Source of the DNA: JAEZHK01 sp040768845
GTDB lineage: Bacteria > Bacillota > Clostridia > Christensenellales > Aristaeellaceae
Assembly: GCA_040768845.1 (NCBI GenBank)
Contig: JAXGME010000003.1
Span: 186,001-250,000 of the forward strand
Length of the DNA stretch: 64,000 nucleotides
Direction of reading: 5' to 3'
Program-made: the position numbers and the translations under genes
Notes under the pieces: generated by a model
Databases searched by the model: none
Seen by the model: only the letters and a program-made list of their open reading frames with translations
What the model was told of the DNA's origin: nothing
Shown: in pieces, positions 7,928 through 15,682 of the stretch
Layout of the letters: each line of letters starts with the position of its first letter
How positions within the stretch are numbered: position 1 is the stretch's first letter

Positions 7928-8637
7928 GCAGGATGGGCGAAACCATCCGGAAGGCCCGGCTGGCCGCCGGGATGACGGAAAAGGCGCTGGGCAAAAAGTG
8001 CGGCCTGGCGGAGAGCGTGGTAAAGGACATCGAATCCGGCCGCAGGGTGGCCAGCGACGACCAGGCGCAGCGGATGCTGAAGGTGCTGGGCGTGCAAAAC
8101 CCGGTGTCCACGGAGCTGGAGGTGGCCGCCGAGCCGGAGGTGAAGCTCCGGCCCAGGCCCCGGCCCTACGTGCTTCCGGCGGAGCCGCCCCGCGAGGAGG
8201 CGGTGACCGCCGCCACCGCCGCGTCCGAGGAGCCGGACGGCGCGTGGCTGGACGCGCTGGGCGGCGTGGTCAAGCGGGTGCCGGTGTGCGACGAGAAGGG
8301 CCTGGTGATGGACCACGCGCTGGAACCGGTGATCGGCGGGCGCATCGAGGGCGGCGCCCCCGACAAGGTGTTCTACTTCCGCTGCCCGGACGGCGCGCTG
8401 GCAGGCTACCGCATTCACGCGGGCGATCTGCTGCTCACCGTGCCGGAGAAGGCGCCCGTGGACGAGGCGGTGATGATCGTGGAGCGCGGCAAAACCCGCA
8501 TGGCCCGGAAGATCAAAAAGCTGGAGGGCGGGAAGCTGCTTTTGCAGTCCTTTGACCGGGAATTCCGGGCCGAAACCGCGGATGCGAAGTCCGTGCTGAT
8601 TCTGGGGCGCTGCGTGAAGCTGGTCCGCGGCCTGTGA
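7924..8637 (+). CDS. XRE-type HTH regulator with S24-like C-terminal domain
   Basis: The 237-aa protein has a helix-turn-helix at residues 5-60 (GETIRKARLAAGMTEKALG, then SVVKDIESGRR), a proline-rich linker to about residue 90, and a C-terminal beta-rich part resembling LexA/S24 domains (HAGDLLLTVP, then DEAVMIVERGKTRMARKI). The S24 serine normally found in a D-S-M-x-P motif is not seen, so self-cleavage is unlikely. The start ATG overlaps the peptidase stop (ATGA). It probably binds DNA and may control this operon; its target is unknown. It is not obviously prophage-derived, as no phage genes adjoin it. Confidence 0.75.
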   Translation: MSRMGETIRKARLAAGMTEKALGKKCGLAESVVKDIESGRRVASDDQAQRMLKVLGVQNPVSTELEVAAEPEVKLRPRPRPYVLPAEPPREEAVTAATAASEEPDGAWLDALGGVVKRVPVCDEKGLVMDHALEPVIGGRIEGGAPDKVFYFRCPDGALAGYRIHAGDLLLTVPEKAPVDEAVMIVERGKTRMARKIKKLEGGKLLLQSFDREFRAETADAKSVLILGRCVKLVRGL

Positions 8638-8683
8638 GGCGCGGCGCGGTGCATGGATATACACATTATTCACAATAAACCGC

Positions 8684-8712
8684 TTGATTGTCGGGGCCGG
8701 ACGGGATATAAT
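8684..8712 (+). promoter_or_regulatory. Promoter of the amino acid ABC transporter
   Basis: TTGATT and TATAAT are separated by exactly 17 bases, a strong sigma-A type promoter. The AT-rich stretch just upstream (8658-8680) stands out in this GC-rich DNA and may be an UP element or regulator site. The transcript should start about 8719, 33 bases before the ATG. Confidence 0.8.
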
Positions 8713-8751
8713 CAAAGAATCATTCAGAATATGCGGGAGGGAATGTTTCCT

Positions 8752-9492
8752 ATGAAGCAGATTTCGAGAATTCTTGTGGCCGCGCTTGTGCTGGCGCTTG
8801 TGCTGGCGATCCCCGGCATGGCCGAAAACGCCCCGCTGGTGGTGGGCACCAACGCCGAGTTCTCGCCCTTTGAGTTCATCGGCGACGACGGCAATCCCGC
8901 CGGCATTGACATCGACCTGATCAGCGCCATCGGCGAGAAGATCGGCGTTTCCGTTCAGATTGTGAACATGGGCTGGGACGCGCTGATTCCCGCGATGACC
9001 AGCGGCAAGATCGGCGCGATCATCTCCGGCATGACCATCACCGAGGAGCGCAAAAAGAGCGTGCAGTTCTCCGATCCATACTATCAGGCGTCGCAGAAGA
9101 TCATCGTCAAGGACGGCTCGGACATCGCGGATGAAGCCGGCCTCGCCGGGAAGAAGATTGGCGTGCAGATGGGCACCACCGGCGACCTGTACGTGACCGA
9201 CACCGTCAAGGACGCCACCGTCGAAAGGTATGACAAGGGCATCGACGCGGTGCAGGATCTGGTCAACGGCAAGCTGGACGCCGTGGTCATTGACGAGGAG
9301 CCCGCAAAGGTGTTCGTTTCCCAGGCGCAGGGCCTCTCCGTGCTGGAGGACCGGCTCAGCGACGAGCAGTACGGCATCGCGCTGCCTCTGGGCCAGGACG
9401 AGCTTCTGACCAAAATCAACGAGGCGCTGGCCGAGCTCAAGGCCGACGGCACGCTGGACGAAATCTACGCCAAGTACGAGAGCGCCGAATAA
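8752..9492 (+). CDS. Polar amino acid ABC transporter, substrate-binding protein
   Basis: This 246-aa protein has the SBP family 3 (HisJ/GlnH-like) fold: VVGTNAEFSPFEF after the leader, GIDIDLISAIG, the substrate-contact stretch SGMTITEERKKSVQFSDPYY, and VQMGTTGDLY. The leader runs to about residue 23 and ends GMAEN. No cysteine lipobox is seen, so a type I signal peptidase product is predicted, which is unusual for a Gram-positive binding protein that must stay on the surface. ATG 8752 is chosen with GGGAGGG 10 bases upstream; ATG 8743 would be too close to that site. The substrate is a polar amino acid, exact one unknown. Confidence 0.92.
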   Translation: MKQISRILVAALVLALVLAIPGMAENAPLVVGTNAEFSPFEFIGDDGNPAGIDIDLISAIGEKIGVSVQIVNMGWDALIPAMTSGKIGAIISGMTITEERKKSVQFSDPYYQASQKIIVKDGSDIADEAGLAGKKIGVQMGTTGDLYVTDTVKDATVERYDKGIDAVQDLVNGKLDAVVIDEEPAKVFVSQAQGLSVLEDRLSDEQYGIALPLGQDELLTKINEALAELKADGTLDEIYAKYESAE

Positions 9493-9504
9493 TCGGTTTG
9501 AACC

Positions 9505-9542
9505 GTGAAATGCGCAGCCGCCCGCGCGGTTGCGCATTTCAC
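9505..9542 (+). other. Intercistronic hairpin between binding protein and permease genes
   Basis: GTGAAATGCGCA and TGCGCATTTCAC are perfect inverted copies around a 14-base loop, and one more C-G pair extends the stem. No T run follows. Such hairpins often stabilise the upstream message so that the binding protein is made in excess over the membrane subunits. Confidence 0.6.
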
Positions 9543-9568
9543 GTTGCCCATGAAAGGAGCGTGGCCCG

Positions 9569-10282
9569 TTGGAAGCGCTGAAGGCCTGGGCCCAGTCGTT
9601 CTGGCAGCAGTTCGACTTCAACCTCATCCAGGGCGACCGTTACAAGATGCTGCTCAGCGGCCTGGGCGTCACCATTGAGGTTGCGCTGGCGGCGGCGCTT
9701 CTGGGCGTGGTCCTGGGCAGCCTCATCGCGCTGATGCGGCTGTCAGACGCCCGCATCGGCCGGTGGCGCTGGCTTCAGGGCATCGCCCGCGTGTACGTGG
9801 ACACGATCCGCGGCACGCCGGTGATGGTGCAGCTTCTCATTATGTACTACATCATCCTGGCCACCTACAACGGCCCCAAGGTGCTGGTGGCCATCCTGTC
9901 CTTCGGGCTCAACAGCGCCGCCTACGTGTCCGAAATGGTGCGCGGCGGCATCCTGTCGGTGGACAGGGGGCAGACCGAGGCCGGGCGCTCGCTGGGCCTT
10001 TCCAGCACCGCCACGCTGATGCTGGTGGTGATGCCCCAGGCCATCAAAAACACGCTGCCGGCGCTGTTCAATGAGTTCATCATGCTGCTCAAGGAGACGT
10101 CCATCGTGGGCTACATCGCGCTCATGGACCTGACCAAGGCGGGCGACTTCATCCGCAGCCGCACCTTCTCGGCGTTCTTTCCGCTGCTCACGGTGGCGGC
10201 GATCTACCTGGTGCTGGTATTGGGGCTTTCCGCCATTTTCGGGCGCATAGAGAGGAAGGTGCGGCAGAGTGATCACCGTTAA
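9569..10282 (+). CDS. Polar amino acid ABC transporter, permease
   Basis: This 237-aa membrane protein of the HisM/HisQ/GlnP type has about five predicted helices. The N-terminal MLLSGLGVTIEVALAA is typical. The ATPase-contact EAA loop is visible as TEAGRSLGLSSTATLMLVVMPQA-like sequence, where EAGRSLGLS and the proline-glutamine-alanine are the key residues, around 136-158. The start is TTG with AAAGGAGC upstream; the closer GTG is out of frame. Its end overlaps the ATPase gene by 14 bases. A single permease gene implies a homodimer. Confidence 0.92.
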   Translation: MEALKAWAQSFWQQFDFNLIQGDRYKMLLSGLGVTIEVALAAALLGVVLGSLIALMRLSDARIGRWRWLQGIARVYVDTIRGTPVMVQLLIMYYIILATYNGPKVLVAILSFGLNSAAYVSEMVRGGILSVDRGQTEAGRSLGLSSTATLMLVVMPQAIKNTLPALFNEFIMLLKETSIVGYIALMDLTKAGDFIRSRTFSAFFPLLTVAAIYLVLVLGLSAIFGRIERKVRQSDHR

Positions 10283-10991
10283 GGGCCTCTTTAAGGAGTT
10301 CGAGGGGCTGAAGGTGCTGCGCGGCATCGACCAGCGCGTGGAGAAGGGCGAAAAGCTGGTGGTGATCGGGCCCTCCGGCTCCGGCAAGTCCACTTTTCTC
10401 CGGTGCCTGAACCTGCTGGAGGTGCCTACGGCCGGTTCCATCGTCTTTGACGGCGAGGAGATCACCGCCCGGGGCGTGGACATCAACCGCGTGCGCCGCA
10501 AGATGGGCATGGTGTTCCAGCAGTTCAACCTCTTTCCCCACAAGACGGTGCTGGACAACATCACCCTGGCGCCGGTTCACCTGAAAACCATGAACCGGGA
10601 CGAGGCCGCCGCCCGGGGGATGGCGCTGCTGGAGCGCGTCGGCCTTCGGGACAAGGCGGGCGTCTACCCGGCGCAGCTGTCCGGCGGGCAGAAGCAGCGG
10701 GTGGCGATCGTGCGGGCGCTGGCGATGGACCCCGAAGTCATGCTCTTTGACGAGCCCACCAGCGCCCTCGATCCGGAGATGGTGGGCGAGGTGCTGGACG
10801 TGATGAAGGGCCTGGCCCGGATGGGCATGACCATGGTGGTGGTCACCCACGAGATGGGCTTTGCCCGCGAGGTGGGGGACAGGGTGCTCTTCATGGACGA
10901 GGGCGTCATCGCCGAGGAGGGCACGCCCGCCCAGGTGTTCGGCGCACCCCGGGAGAAGCGCACCCGCGACTTCCTCGGCAAGCTCCTGTGA
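10269..10991 (+). CDS. Polar amino acid ABC transporter, ATP-binding protein
   Basis: This 240-aa ABC ATPase powers amino acid import with the two preceding genes. It has Walker A GPSGSGKST at 34-42, the Q-loop in FQQFNLFPH, signature LSGGQKQRV near 137, Walker B VMLFDEPTSALDPE near 156, and the switch histidine in VVTHEMGFA. The GTG start lies inside the permease gene, after AGAGGAAG, and implies coupled translation. The length and motifs are those of GlnQ/HisP. The operon appears to end here; no clear terminator is seen before copA. Confidence 0.95.
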   Translation: MITVKGLFKEFEGLKVLRGIDQRVEKGEKLVVIGPSGSGKSTFLRCLNLLEVPTAGSIVFDGEEITARGVDINRVRRKMGMVFQQFNLFPHKTVLDNITLAPVHLKTMNRDEAAARGMALLERVGLRDKAGVYPAQLSGGQKQRVAIVRALAMDPEVMLFDEPTSALDPEMVGEVLDVMKGLARMGMTMVVVTHEMGFAREVGDRVLFMDEGVIAEEGTPAQVFGAPREKRTRDFLGKLL

Positions 10992-11031
10992 CGGAAATTC
11001 CCCGTTCGCGCCGGGCGCTGGTTCACGGCCC

Positions 11032-11069
11032 CCCTCCGGTGGTATACTAAACACGAATACCCCGGAGGG
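11032..11069 (+). promoter_or_regulatory. copA promoter with GC-rich inverted repeat
   Basis: A -10 TATACT lies at 11043-11048; the -35 (TTCACG or GGTTCA) is weak. The element is bracketed by inverted repeats CCCTCCGG (11032-11039) and CCGGAGGG (11062-11069). The right arm also contains the ribosome binding site of copA. A copper-sensing CsoR-type repressor could bind such a G-C-rich repeat, but no csoR or copY gene is in the window, so this is a suggestion only. Confidence 0.4.
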
Positions 11070-11079
11070 AGTTTTTGCG

Positions 11080-13593
11080 TTGAAGGAATCGTTTGATGTA
11101 ACCGGCATGACCTGCGCCGCCTGCTCCGCCCACGTGGAGAAATCCGTCGCCAAGGTGAAGGGCGTTTCGAATGTATCGGTCAGCCTGATGACCAACCGCA
11201 TGACCGTGGACTTTGACCCCGCCGCCGCGGACCCGTCCGCCATCATCCGCGCCGTCGAGGACGCGGGCTACGGCGCGTCGGAGCGCGCGGAGGGCGCCGC
11301 CGCGTCGGCAAAGCCCGCCGCGCCGGTGGACGAATCCAGGGGCGTGCGGGTGCGGCTCATCGTGTCATTTCTCTGCCTGATCCCGCTGATGTACCTTTCC
11401 ATGGGCCACATGCTGGGCCTGCCCGGCATCCACGGCATGGCCGGCGCGCTGACCCAGTTTCTGCTGGTGCTGCCCATTGCCTACGTCAACCGCGTGTACT
11501 ACGAGCGCGGCTTCAAGGCCCTCGTCAAGCGCTCCCCCAACATGGATTCGCTGATCGCCATCGGCTCCTCCGCCGCGCTGGTCCAGGGCGTGTGGGCCCT
11601 CTACCAGATGGCCGGCGGCATGGAGATGGGCGGCATGGATCTGTACTTTGAGTCCGCCGGCACCATCCTGACGCTGATCACCCTGGGCAAGTATCTGGAG
11701 GCGCGATCCAAGGCGCGCACCTCCCAGGCGCTGTCGATGCTGATCGACCTGGCGCCCAAGACCGCGCGGGTGGAGCGGGACGGCGCGGAGACCGAAGTCC
11801 CCGTGGAGCAGGTGGCCGTGGACGACATCGCGGTGATCCGCCCCGGCGAGCGCATTCCGGTGGACGGCACGGTGCTCTTCGGCGAATCCGGGGTGGACCA
11901 GTCGGCGCTGACCGGCGAGAGCATGCCCTTTGATGTAACCGTGGGCAGCCCCGTCCGCGCCGGCACCATCAACCTGACGGGCTTTCTGCGGGTGCGGGTG
12001 GAGCGCAAAAGCGGCGATACCACCCTCTCTCAGATCGTGCGCCTCGTGGAGGAGGCCGCCGCCTCGAAGGCCCCCATCGGCCGCCTGGCGGACAGGATCT
12101 CCGCCATCTTTGTGCCGGTGGTGATCGCCGTCGCGCTGATCGCCACCTTTGGCTGGCTCATCGCCGGAAAGGGCGTTTCCTTCGCGCTGTCCATCGGCGT
12201 GGCGGTACTGGTCATCTCCTGCCCCTGCGCGCTGGGGTTGGCGACGCCGGTGGCCATCATGGCGGGCACCGGCAAGGGCGCCAGCATGGGCATCCTGTTC
12301 AAAAACGCCGAGGCGCTGGAGCGCGCCCACGACGTGCGGGCGGCGGTGCTGGATAAGACCGGCACCCTCACCAGCGGCAAGCCCGCCGTGGCCCACCTGC
12401 TGACGGCGCCGGGCGTGGACGCCAAGCGGCTGATGGCCCTGGCGGCTTCCGCGGAAAAGCCCAGCCGCCACCCGCTGGCGGCGGCGGTGCTGGCCCGGGC
12501 CGGGGAGGATGGCGTCGCCGCCCCGGAGGTGGAGGGCTTTGAGGAGCGGCCCGGCCGCGGCGTCACGGCGCGGCTTGAGGGCAAGCCGCTCATGGCCGGC
12601 AGCGAAAAGCTTTTGACGGAGAACGGCGTGGATGTGTCCCCGCTGCAAGAAAAGGCCCGGGCGCTGTCCGACGGCGGCGAAACCCTGATCTGGATCGCGC
12701 TTGACGGCGCCCTCGCGGGCGTCATCGGCCTTGCCGACACCATCAAGCCCACCAGCCGCGAGGCCATTGCCGCGCTGAACGCGATGGGCATCGAAACCGT
12801 CATGCTCACCGGCGACAACCGCCGTGCCGCCCAGGCGGTGGCGTCCGCGCTGGGGGTGGCCCGCGTCGAGGCCGAGGTGCTGCCCGGCGACAAGGCCCGT
12901 GTGGTGCAGCAGATCCAGAAGGAAGGCAAGAAGGTGGCCATGATCGGCGACGGCATCAACGACGCGCCGGCGCTGACGGTGGCCGATGTGGGCATCGCCA
13001 TCGGCGCGGGCAGCGATATCGCCATCGAGTCCGCCGGCGTGGTCCTGATGAAGGGCGATTTGATGGACGCGGTGAACGCCGTGTCCCTCTCCCGCGCGGT
13101 GCTCAGGAACATCAAGGAGAACCTGTTCTGGGCCTTCTTCTACAACGCGCTGGGCATTCCGCTGGCGGCGGGGCTGTTTTACCCGCTGACCGGATGGACC
13201 CTCAACCCCATGTTTGCCGCCGCCGCCATGAGCATGAGCAGCGTGTGCGTGGTGCTGAACGCGCTGCGGCTGACCCGCTTCAAGCCCCGGGCCGCGCGAC
13301 ACGACCATGCCGCCCCGGCCAGGCCGCCGGAGATTCCCGAGATAACCGAAACCAGGCCGGAGGAACCGGCCGAAATCAAGGAGGAAAAGACCGCGATGAA
13401 GACCGTACACGTGGAAGGCATGACCTGCGGACACTGCGCCATGCGGGTGGAGAAGGCGCTCTCGGGCATCGGCCTGACCGCCAAGGTGGACCTGGACAAG
13501 AAGATCGCCGCCGTTTCGGCGGGGGACGCGCCCGACGAGGCCATCAAAAAGGCTGTGGAGGACGCGGGCTACGAAGTGACCGGGATCGACTGA
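11080..13593 (+). CDS. copA: Copper-exporting P-type ATPase with N- and C-terminal HMA domains
   Basis: The 837-aa P1B ATPase exports Cu(I). In order it shows an N-terminal metal-binding domain (GMTCAAC, C12/C15), about eight membrane helices, the TGE loop (LTGESMPFD), the transport motif C381-P-C383, the phosphorylation site D425 in DKTGTLTSG, the nucleotide-binding SRHPLA, and the hinge GDGINDAP near 622. A linker rich in P and E follows, then a second HMA domain with C783/C786 (GMTCGHC) at the C-terminus. The C-terminal position is unusual and resembles a fused CopZ chaperone. The start is TTG, 9 bases after GGAGGGA. The nuclease-like gene follows 5 bases later. Confidence 0.93.
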   Translation: MKESFDVTGMTCAACSAHVEKSVAKVKGVSNVSVSLMTNRMTVDFDPAAADPSAIIRAVEDAGYGASERAEGAAASAKPAAPVDESRGVRVRLIVSFLCLIPLMYLSMGHMLGLPGIHGMAGALTQFLLVLPIAYVNRVYYERGFKALVKRSPNMDSLIAIGSSAALVQGVWALYQMAGGMEMGGMDLYFESAGTILTLITLGKYLEARSKARTSQALSMLIDLAPKTARVERDGAETEVPVEQVAVDDIAVIRPGERIPVDGTVLFGESGVDQSALTGESMPFDVTVGSPVRAGTINLTGFLRVRVERKSGDTTLSQIVRLVEEAAASKAPIGRLADRISAIFVPVVIAVALIATFGWLIAGKGVSFALSIGVAVLVISCPCALGLATPVAIMAGTGKGASMGILFKNAEALERAHDVRAAVLDKTGTLTSGKPAVAHLLTAPGVDAKRLMALAASAEKPSRHPLAAAVLARAGEDGVAAPEVEGFEERPGRGVTARLEGKPLMAGSEKLLTENGVDVSPLQEKARALSDGGETLIWIALDGALAGVIGLADTIKPTSREAIAALNAMGIETVMLTGDNRRAAQAVASALGVARVEAEVLPGDKARVVQQIQKEGKKVAMIGDGINDAPALTVADVGIAIGAGSDIAIESAGVVLMKGDLMDAVNAVSLSRAVLRNIKENLFWAFFYNALGIPLAAGLFYPLTGWTLNPMFAAAAMSMSSVCVVLNALRLTRFKPRAARHDHAAPARPPEIPEITETRPEEPAEIKEEKTAMKTVHVEGMTCGHCAMRVEKALSGIGLTAKVDLDKKIAAVSAGDAPDEAIKKAVEDAGYEVTGID
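13378..13398 (+). promoter_or_regulatory. Internal ribosome binding site and ATG inside copA
   Basis: A full AAGGAGG (13378-13384) precedes an in-frame ATG (13396) by 11 bases, exactly at the boundary of the C-terminal HMA domain. Translation from here would give a free 65-aa CopZ-like copper chaperone (13396-13593). The AAGGAGG falls on codons for I-K-E-E in the linker, so chance is possible. Confidence 0.45.
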
Positions 13594-13598
13594 CGGCC

Positions 13599-13970
13599 AT
13601 GCGGCCGGAGGTGGACAAAATATGCGCGGCGCTCTCGGCGCTGCGCATTCCTGTGGCCCCGGAGGAGCGCCAGCTGCACGGAATGATCGCGGCGGCGCTC
13701 CGGGAGGCCGGCATTGACGCGCGGCACGAGGCGGCGATCGCCCCGCGCTGCCGCATCGATTTTTTGGCCGGCGACGTGGGCATCGAAGTCAAGCGCGGGC
13801 GTCAAAGCGCCGCGCGCCTTCGGGCGCAGGCCGCGCGCTACCTGGCTTCGCCGCACCTTGCCGCGCTGATTCTGGTGACGACGGACGGCGCGCGCCTGCC
13901 CGGCGAGCTATCGGGCAAGCCCGTGGTGGTCTTCGGGCTCAATCGGCTGTGGGGGGTATCGCTGCCTTGA
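13599..13970 (+). CDS. Small PD-(D/E)XK nuclease-like protein, 123 aa
   Basis: The sequence shows a helix with E22/E23, then D54 in CRIDFLAG and E63-V-K65 in GIEVKRGR, followed by a helix with RLRAQAARY. This E...D...ExK order is the core of PD-(D/E)XK nucleases (restriction, resolvase and VRR-type enzymes). It starts 5 bases after copA with no clear ribosome binding site, so coupling to copA is likely. Its stop overlaps the start of the SNF2 gene (TTGA). The pairing suggests joint action on DNA. No exact family was recognised; nuclease activity is inferred. Confidence 0.6.
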   Translation: MRPEVDKICAALSALRIPVAPEERQLHGMIAAALREAGIDARHEAAIAPRCRIDFLAGDVGIEVKRGRQSAARLRAQAARYLASPHLAALILVTTDGARLPGELSGKPVVVFGLNRLWGVSLP

Positions 13971-15682
13971 ACTATCCGTCCTATCTGCGGGAGGTTGGCG
14001 CGCCGCCCCATTACTACGGCATTCTGGGCTTCAACCGCAAGGCGAAGTGCTGGGTCATCAAGGGCGAGCCCTGCGTGACGGAGCTGGCCAAGCGCCTGTT
14101 TCCCGGCTGTGAGGGCCGGGGCCGGGGCGAGGCCCGCTTTACCGCCCATCGGCGGATCATCGGCGAGCTCAACTGGCTGATGCTGCGCTATCCGCTCGAG
14201 ATCCGCGAGTCCGACCGGGCGCGGTGGGAGGAGGCGCTTGCCGAGGCGCGGGAGTACGCCGCCTGGCGCGAGGCGCGGCTTTCGGCCCCCGAATACGCCG
14301 TGCCGCCGGCGGAGGGCTTTTCCGGCGAACTGATGCCCTTCCAAAAGCAGGGGCTGGCGTTTCTCCTGGGCAGCGGCAGGGCGCTTCTGGCCGACGAGAT
14401 GGGCCTGGGAAAGACCGTTCAGGCGCTGGCCTTTCTGGCCACCGCCGCCCGGTTTCCGGCGCTCATCGTGGTGCCGCCGCACCTGGTGCGCAACTGGCAG
14501 CGGGAGGCCGAGCGGTTTCTTGTGCTGCCCGGCGGCGTCCGCATCCATGTGATCCGGGGGCTCACCCCCTACGATCTGCCGGAGGCGGACGTCTACATCA
14601 TTCACTACCTTTTGCTGCGGGGCTGGAAAAAGGCGCTGCCCGCCTGCGGCTTTCAAACCGTGATTTTTGACGAGATTCAGGAACTGCGCCACGCGGGCAC
14701 GGAAAAGTACTCCTCCGCCAGCCTCGTGGCCTCCGGCGCGGAGCGCGTGGTGGGCCTCTCCGGAACGCCCATCTACAACCACGGCGGCGAGATCTGGAAC
14801 GTGGTCAACATTCTTGATTTTCATTTTCTGGGCAGCTGGGAGAGCTTCTCCCGCGAGTGGTGCTACGGCTACAACAGCTTCATCGTGGCCAAGCCCGACC
14901 TTCTGGGCGAGCATCTCCGGCGCGAAGGGCTGATGCTCAGGCGCACCAAAACCGAAGTGCTGCCGCAGCTGCCGCCCAAGCGGCGGTTGGTGCAGGAGAT
15001 TGACTGGGACGACCGCGCCTATCAGGCGCTGATGCGCCCGGTGATGGACAAGGTGCGGGCGCTTTCGGGCATCACGGACCCCTCCCGCCGCGCGCTGGCG
15101 GAGGACGACATCTGCCAGCAGCAGCGCCAGGCCACCGGCATTGCGAAGGCGCCCTATGTGGCGGACTTCGTGCGGGCGCTGGTGGAGGAAGGCGAGCGGG
15201 TGCTGCTCTTTGCCCACCACCACGCGGTGATGGACCGGTACAAGGCCGATCTCAAGGGCCTGCACCCGGTCTTCATCACCGGCCGGGAGACCGAGGGCGA
15301 AAAGGACGCCGCCTCCGGGGCGTTCATGGAGGGGCGGACGGACCTTTGCTGCGTATCGCTGCGCTCCGCCTCCGGGCTCAACCTGCAGCGCGCCAGCTGT
15401 GTGGTGTTCGGCGAACTGGACTGGTCGCCCGCGGTGCATGCCCAGGCGGAGGACCGCGCCCACCGCATCGGCCACGAGGATTCGCTTCTGTGCTACTACC
15501 TGGTCAGCCCCCGGGGCTCCGATCAGGACATGCAGGAGGCGCTGGGCCTCAAGGTCAGCCAGTTTGTGGGCCTCATGGGCGACCGGCCGCCGTCCGAGGC
15601 ACAGCGGATGATTCTGGAAACCGAGGCGCGCGAGCGCATCCGGCGGCTGGTGGAGCGCCTCCGGCAGGAGGTGGACTACTAG
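13967..15682 (+). CDS. SNF2-family DNA-dependent ATPase/helicase
   Basis: The 571-aa protein has an N-terminal region of about 110 residues, then the ATPase core. Motif I is DEMGLGKT at 143-150, motif II is DEIQ at 235-238, motif III is LSGTPIYN, and LMLRRTK follows. In the second RecA domain are LLFAHHH and the motif V/VI stretch SASGLNLQRAS with QAEDRAHRIGH, including the arginine finger. The compact form resembles SMARCAL1-like and phage SNF2 proteins. TTG 13967 is chosen because it overlaps the nuclease stop and follows GGGGGG; GTG 13949 is an alternative adding six residues. The stop codon lies at the edge of a fold-back element. Confidence 0.85.
   Translation: MNYPSYLREVGAPPHYYGILGFNRKAKCWVIKGEPCVTELAKRLFPGCEGRGRGEARFTAHRRIIGELNWLMLRYPLEIRESDRARWEEALAEAREYAAWREARLSAPEYAVPPAEGFSGELMPFQKQGLAFLLGSGRALLADEMGLGKTVQALAFLATAARFPALIVVPPHLVRNWQREAERFLVLPGGVRIHVIRGLTPYDLPEADVYIIHYLLLRGWKKALPACGFQTVIFDEIQELRHAGTEKYSSASLVASGAERVVGLSGTPIYNHGGEIWNVVNILDFHFLGSWESFSREWCYGYNSFIVAKPDLLGEHLRREGLMLRRTKTEVLPQLPPKRRLVQEIDWDDRAYQALMRPVMDKVRALSGITDPSRRALAEDDICQQQRQATGIAKAPYVADFVRALVEEGERVLLFAHHHAVMDRYKADLKGLHPVFITGRETEGEKDAASGAFMEGRTDLCCVSLRSASGLNLQRASCVVFGELDWSPAVHAQAEDRAHRIGHEDSLLCYYLVSPRGSDQDMQEALGLKVSQFVGLMGDRPPSEAQRMILETEARERIRRLVERLRQEVDY
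15671..15682 (+). repeat. Direct repeat GTGGACTACTAG, left copy
   Basis: These 12 bases encode the last three residues and the stop of the SNF2 protein. They recur exactly at 15833-15844, at the far end of the fold-back element. Confidence 0.75.

Noticed and set aside
10861..11079. N-terminal extension of the copper ATPase inside the ABC ATPase gene
   Set aside because: It overlaps another certain gene; the TTG at 11080 has a good ribosome binding site and gives a normal HMA start.
11365..13434. Reverse-strand open frame of 689 codons across copA
   Set aside because: Antisense to an intact P-type ATPase with all motifs; composition is that of a shadow frame.
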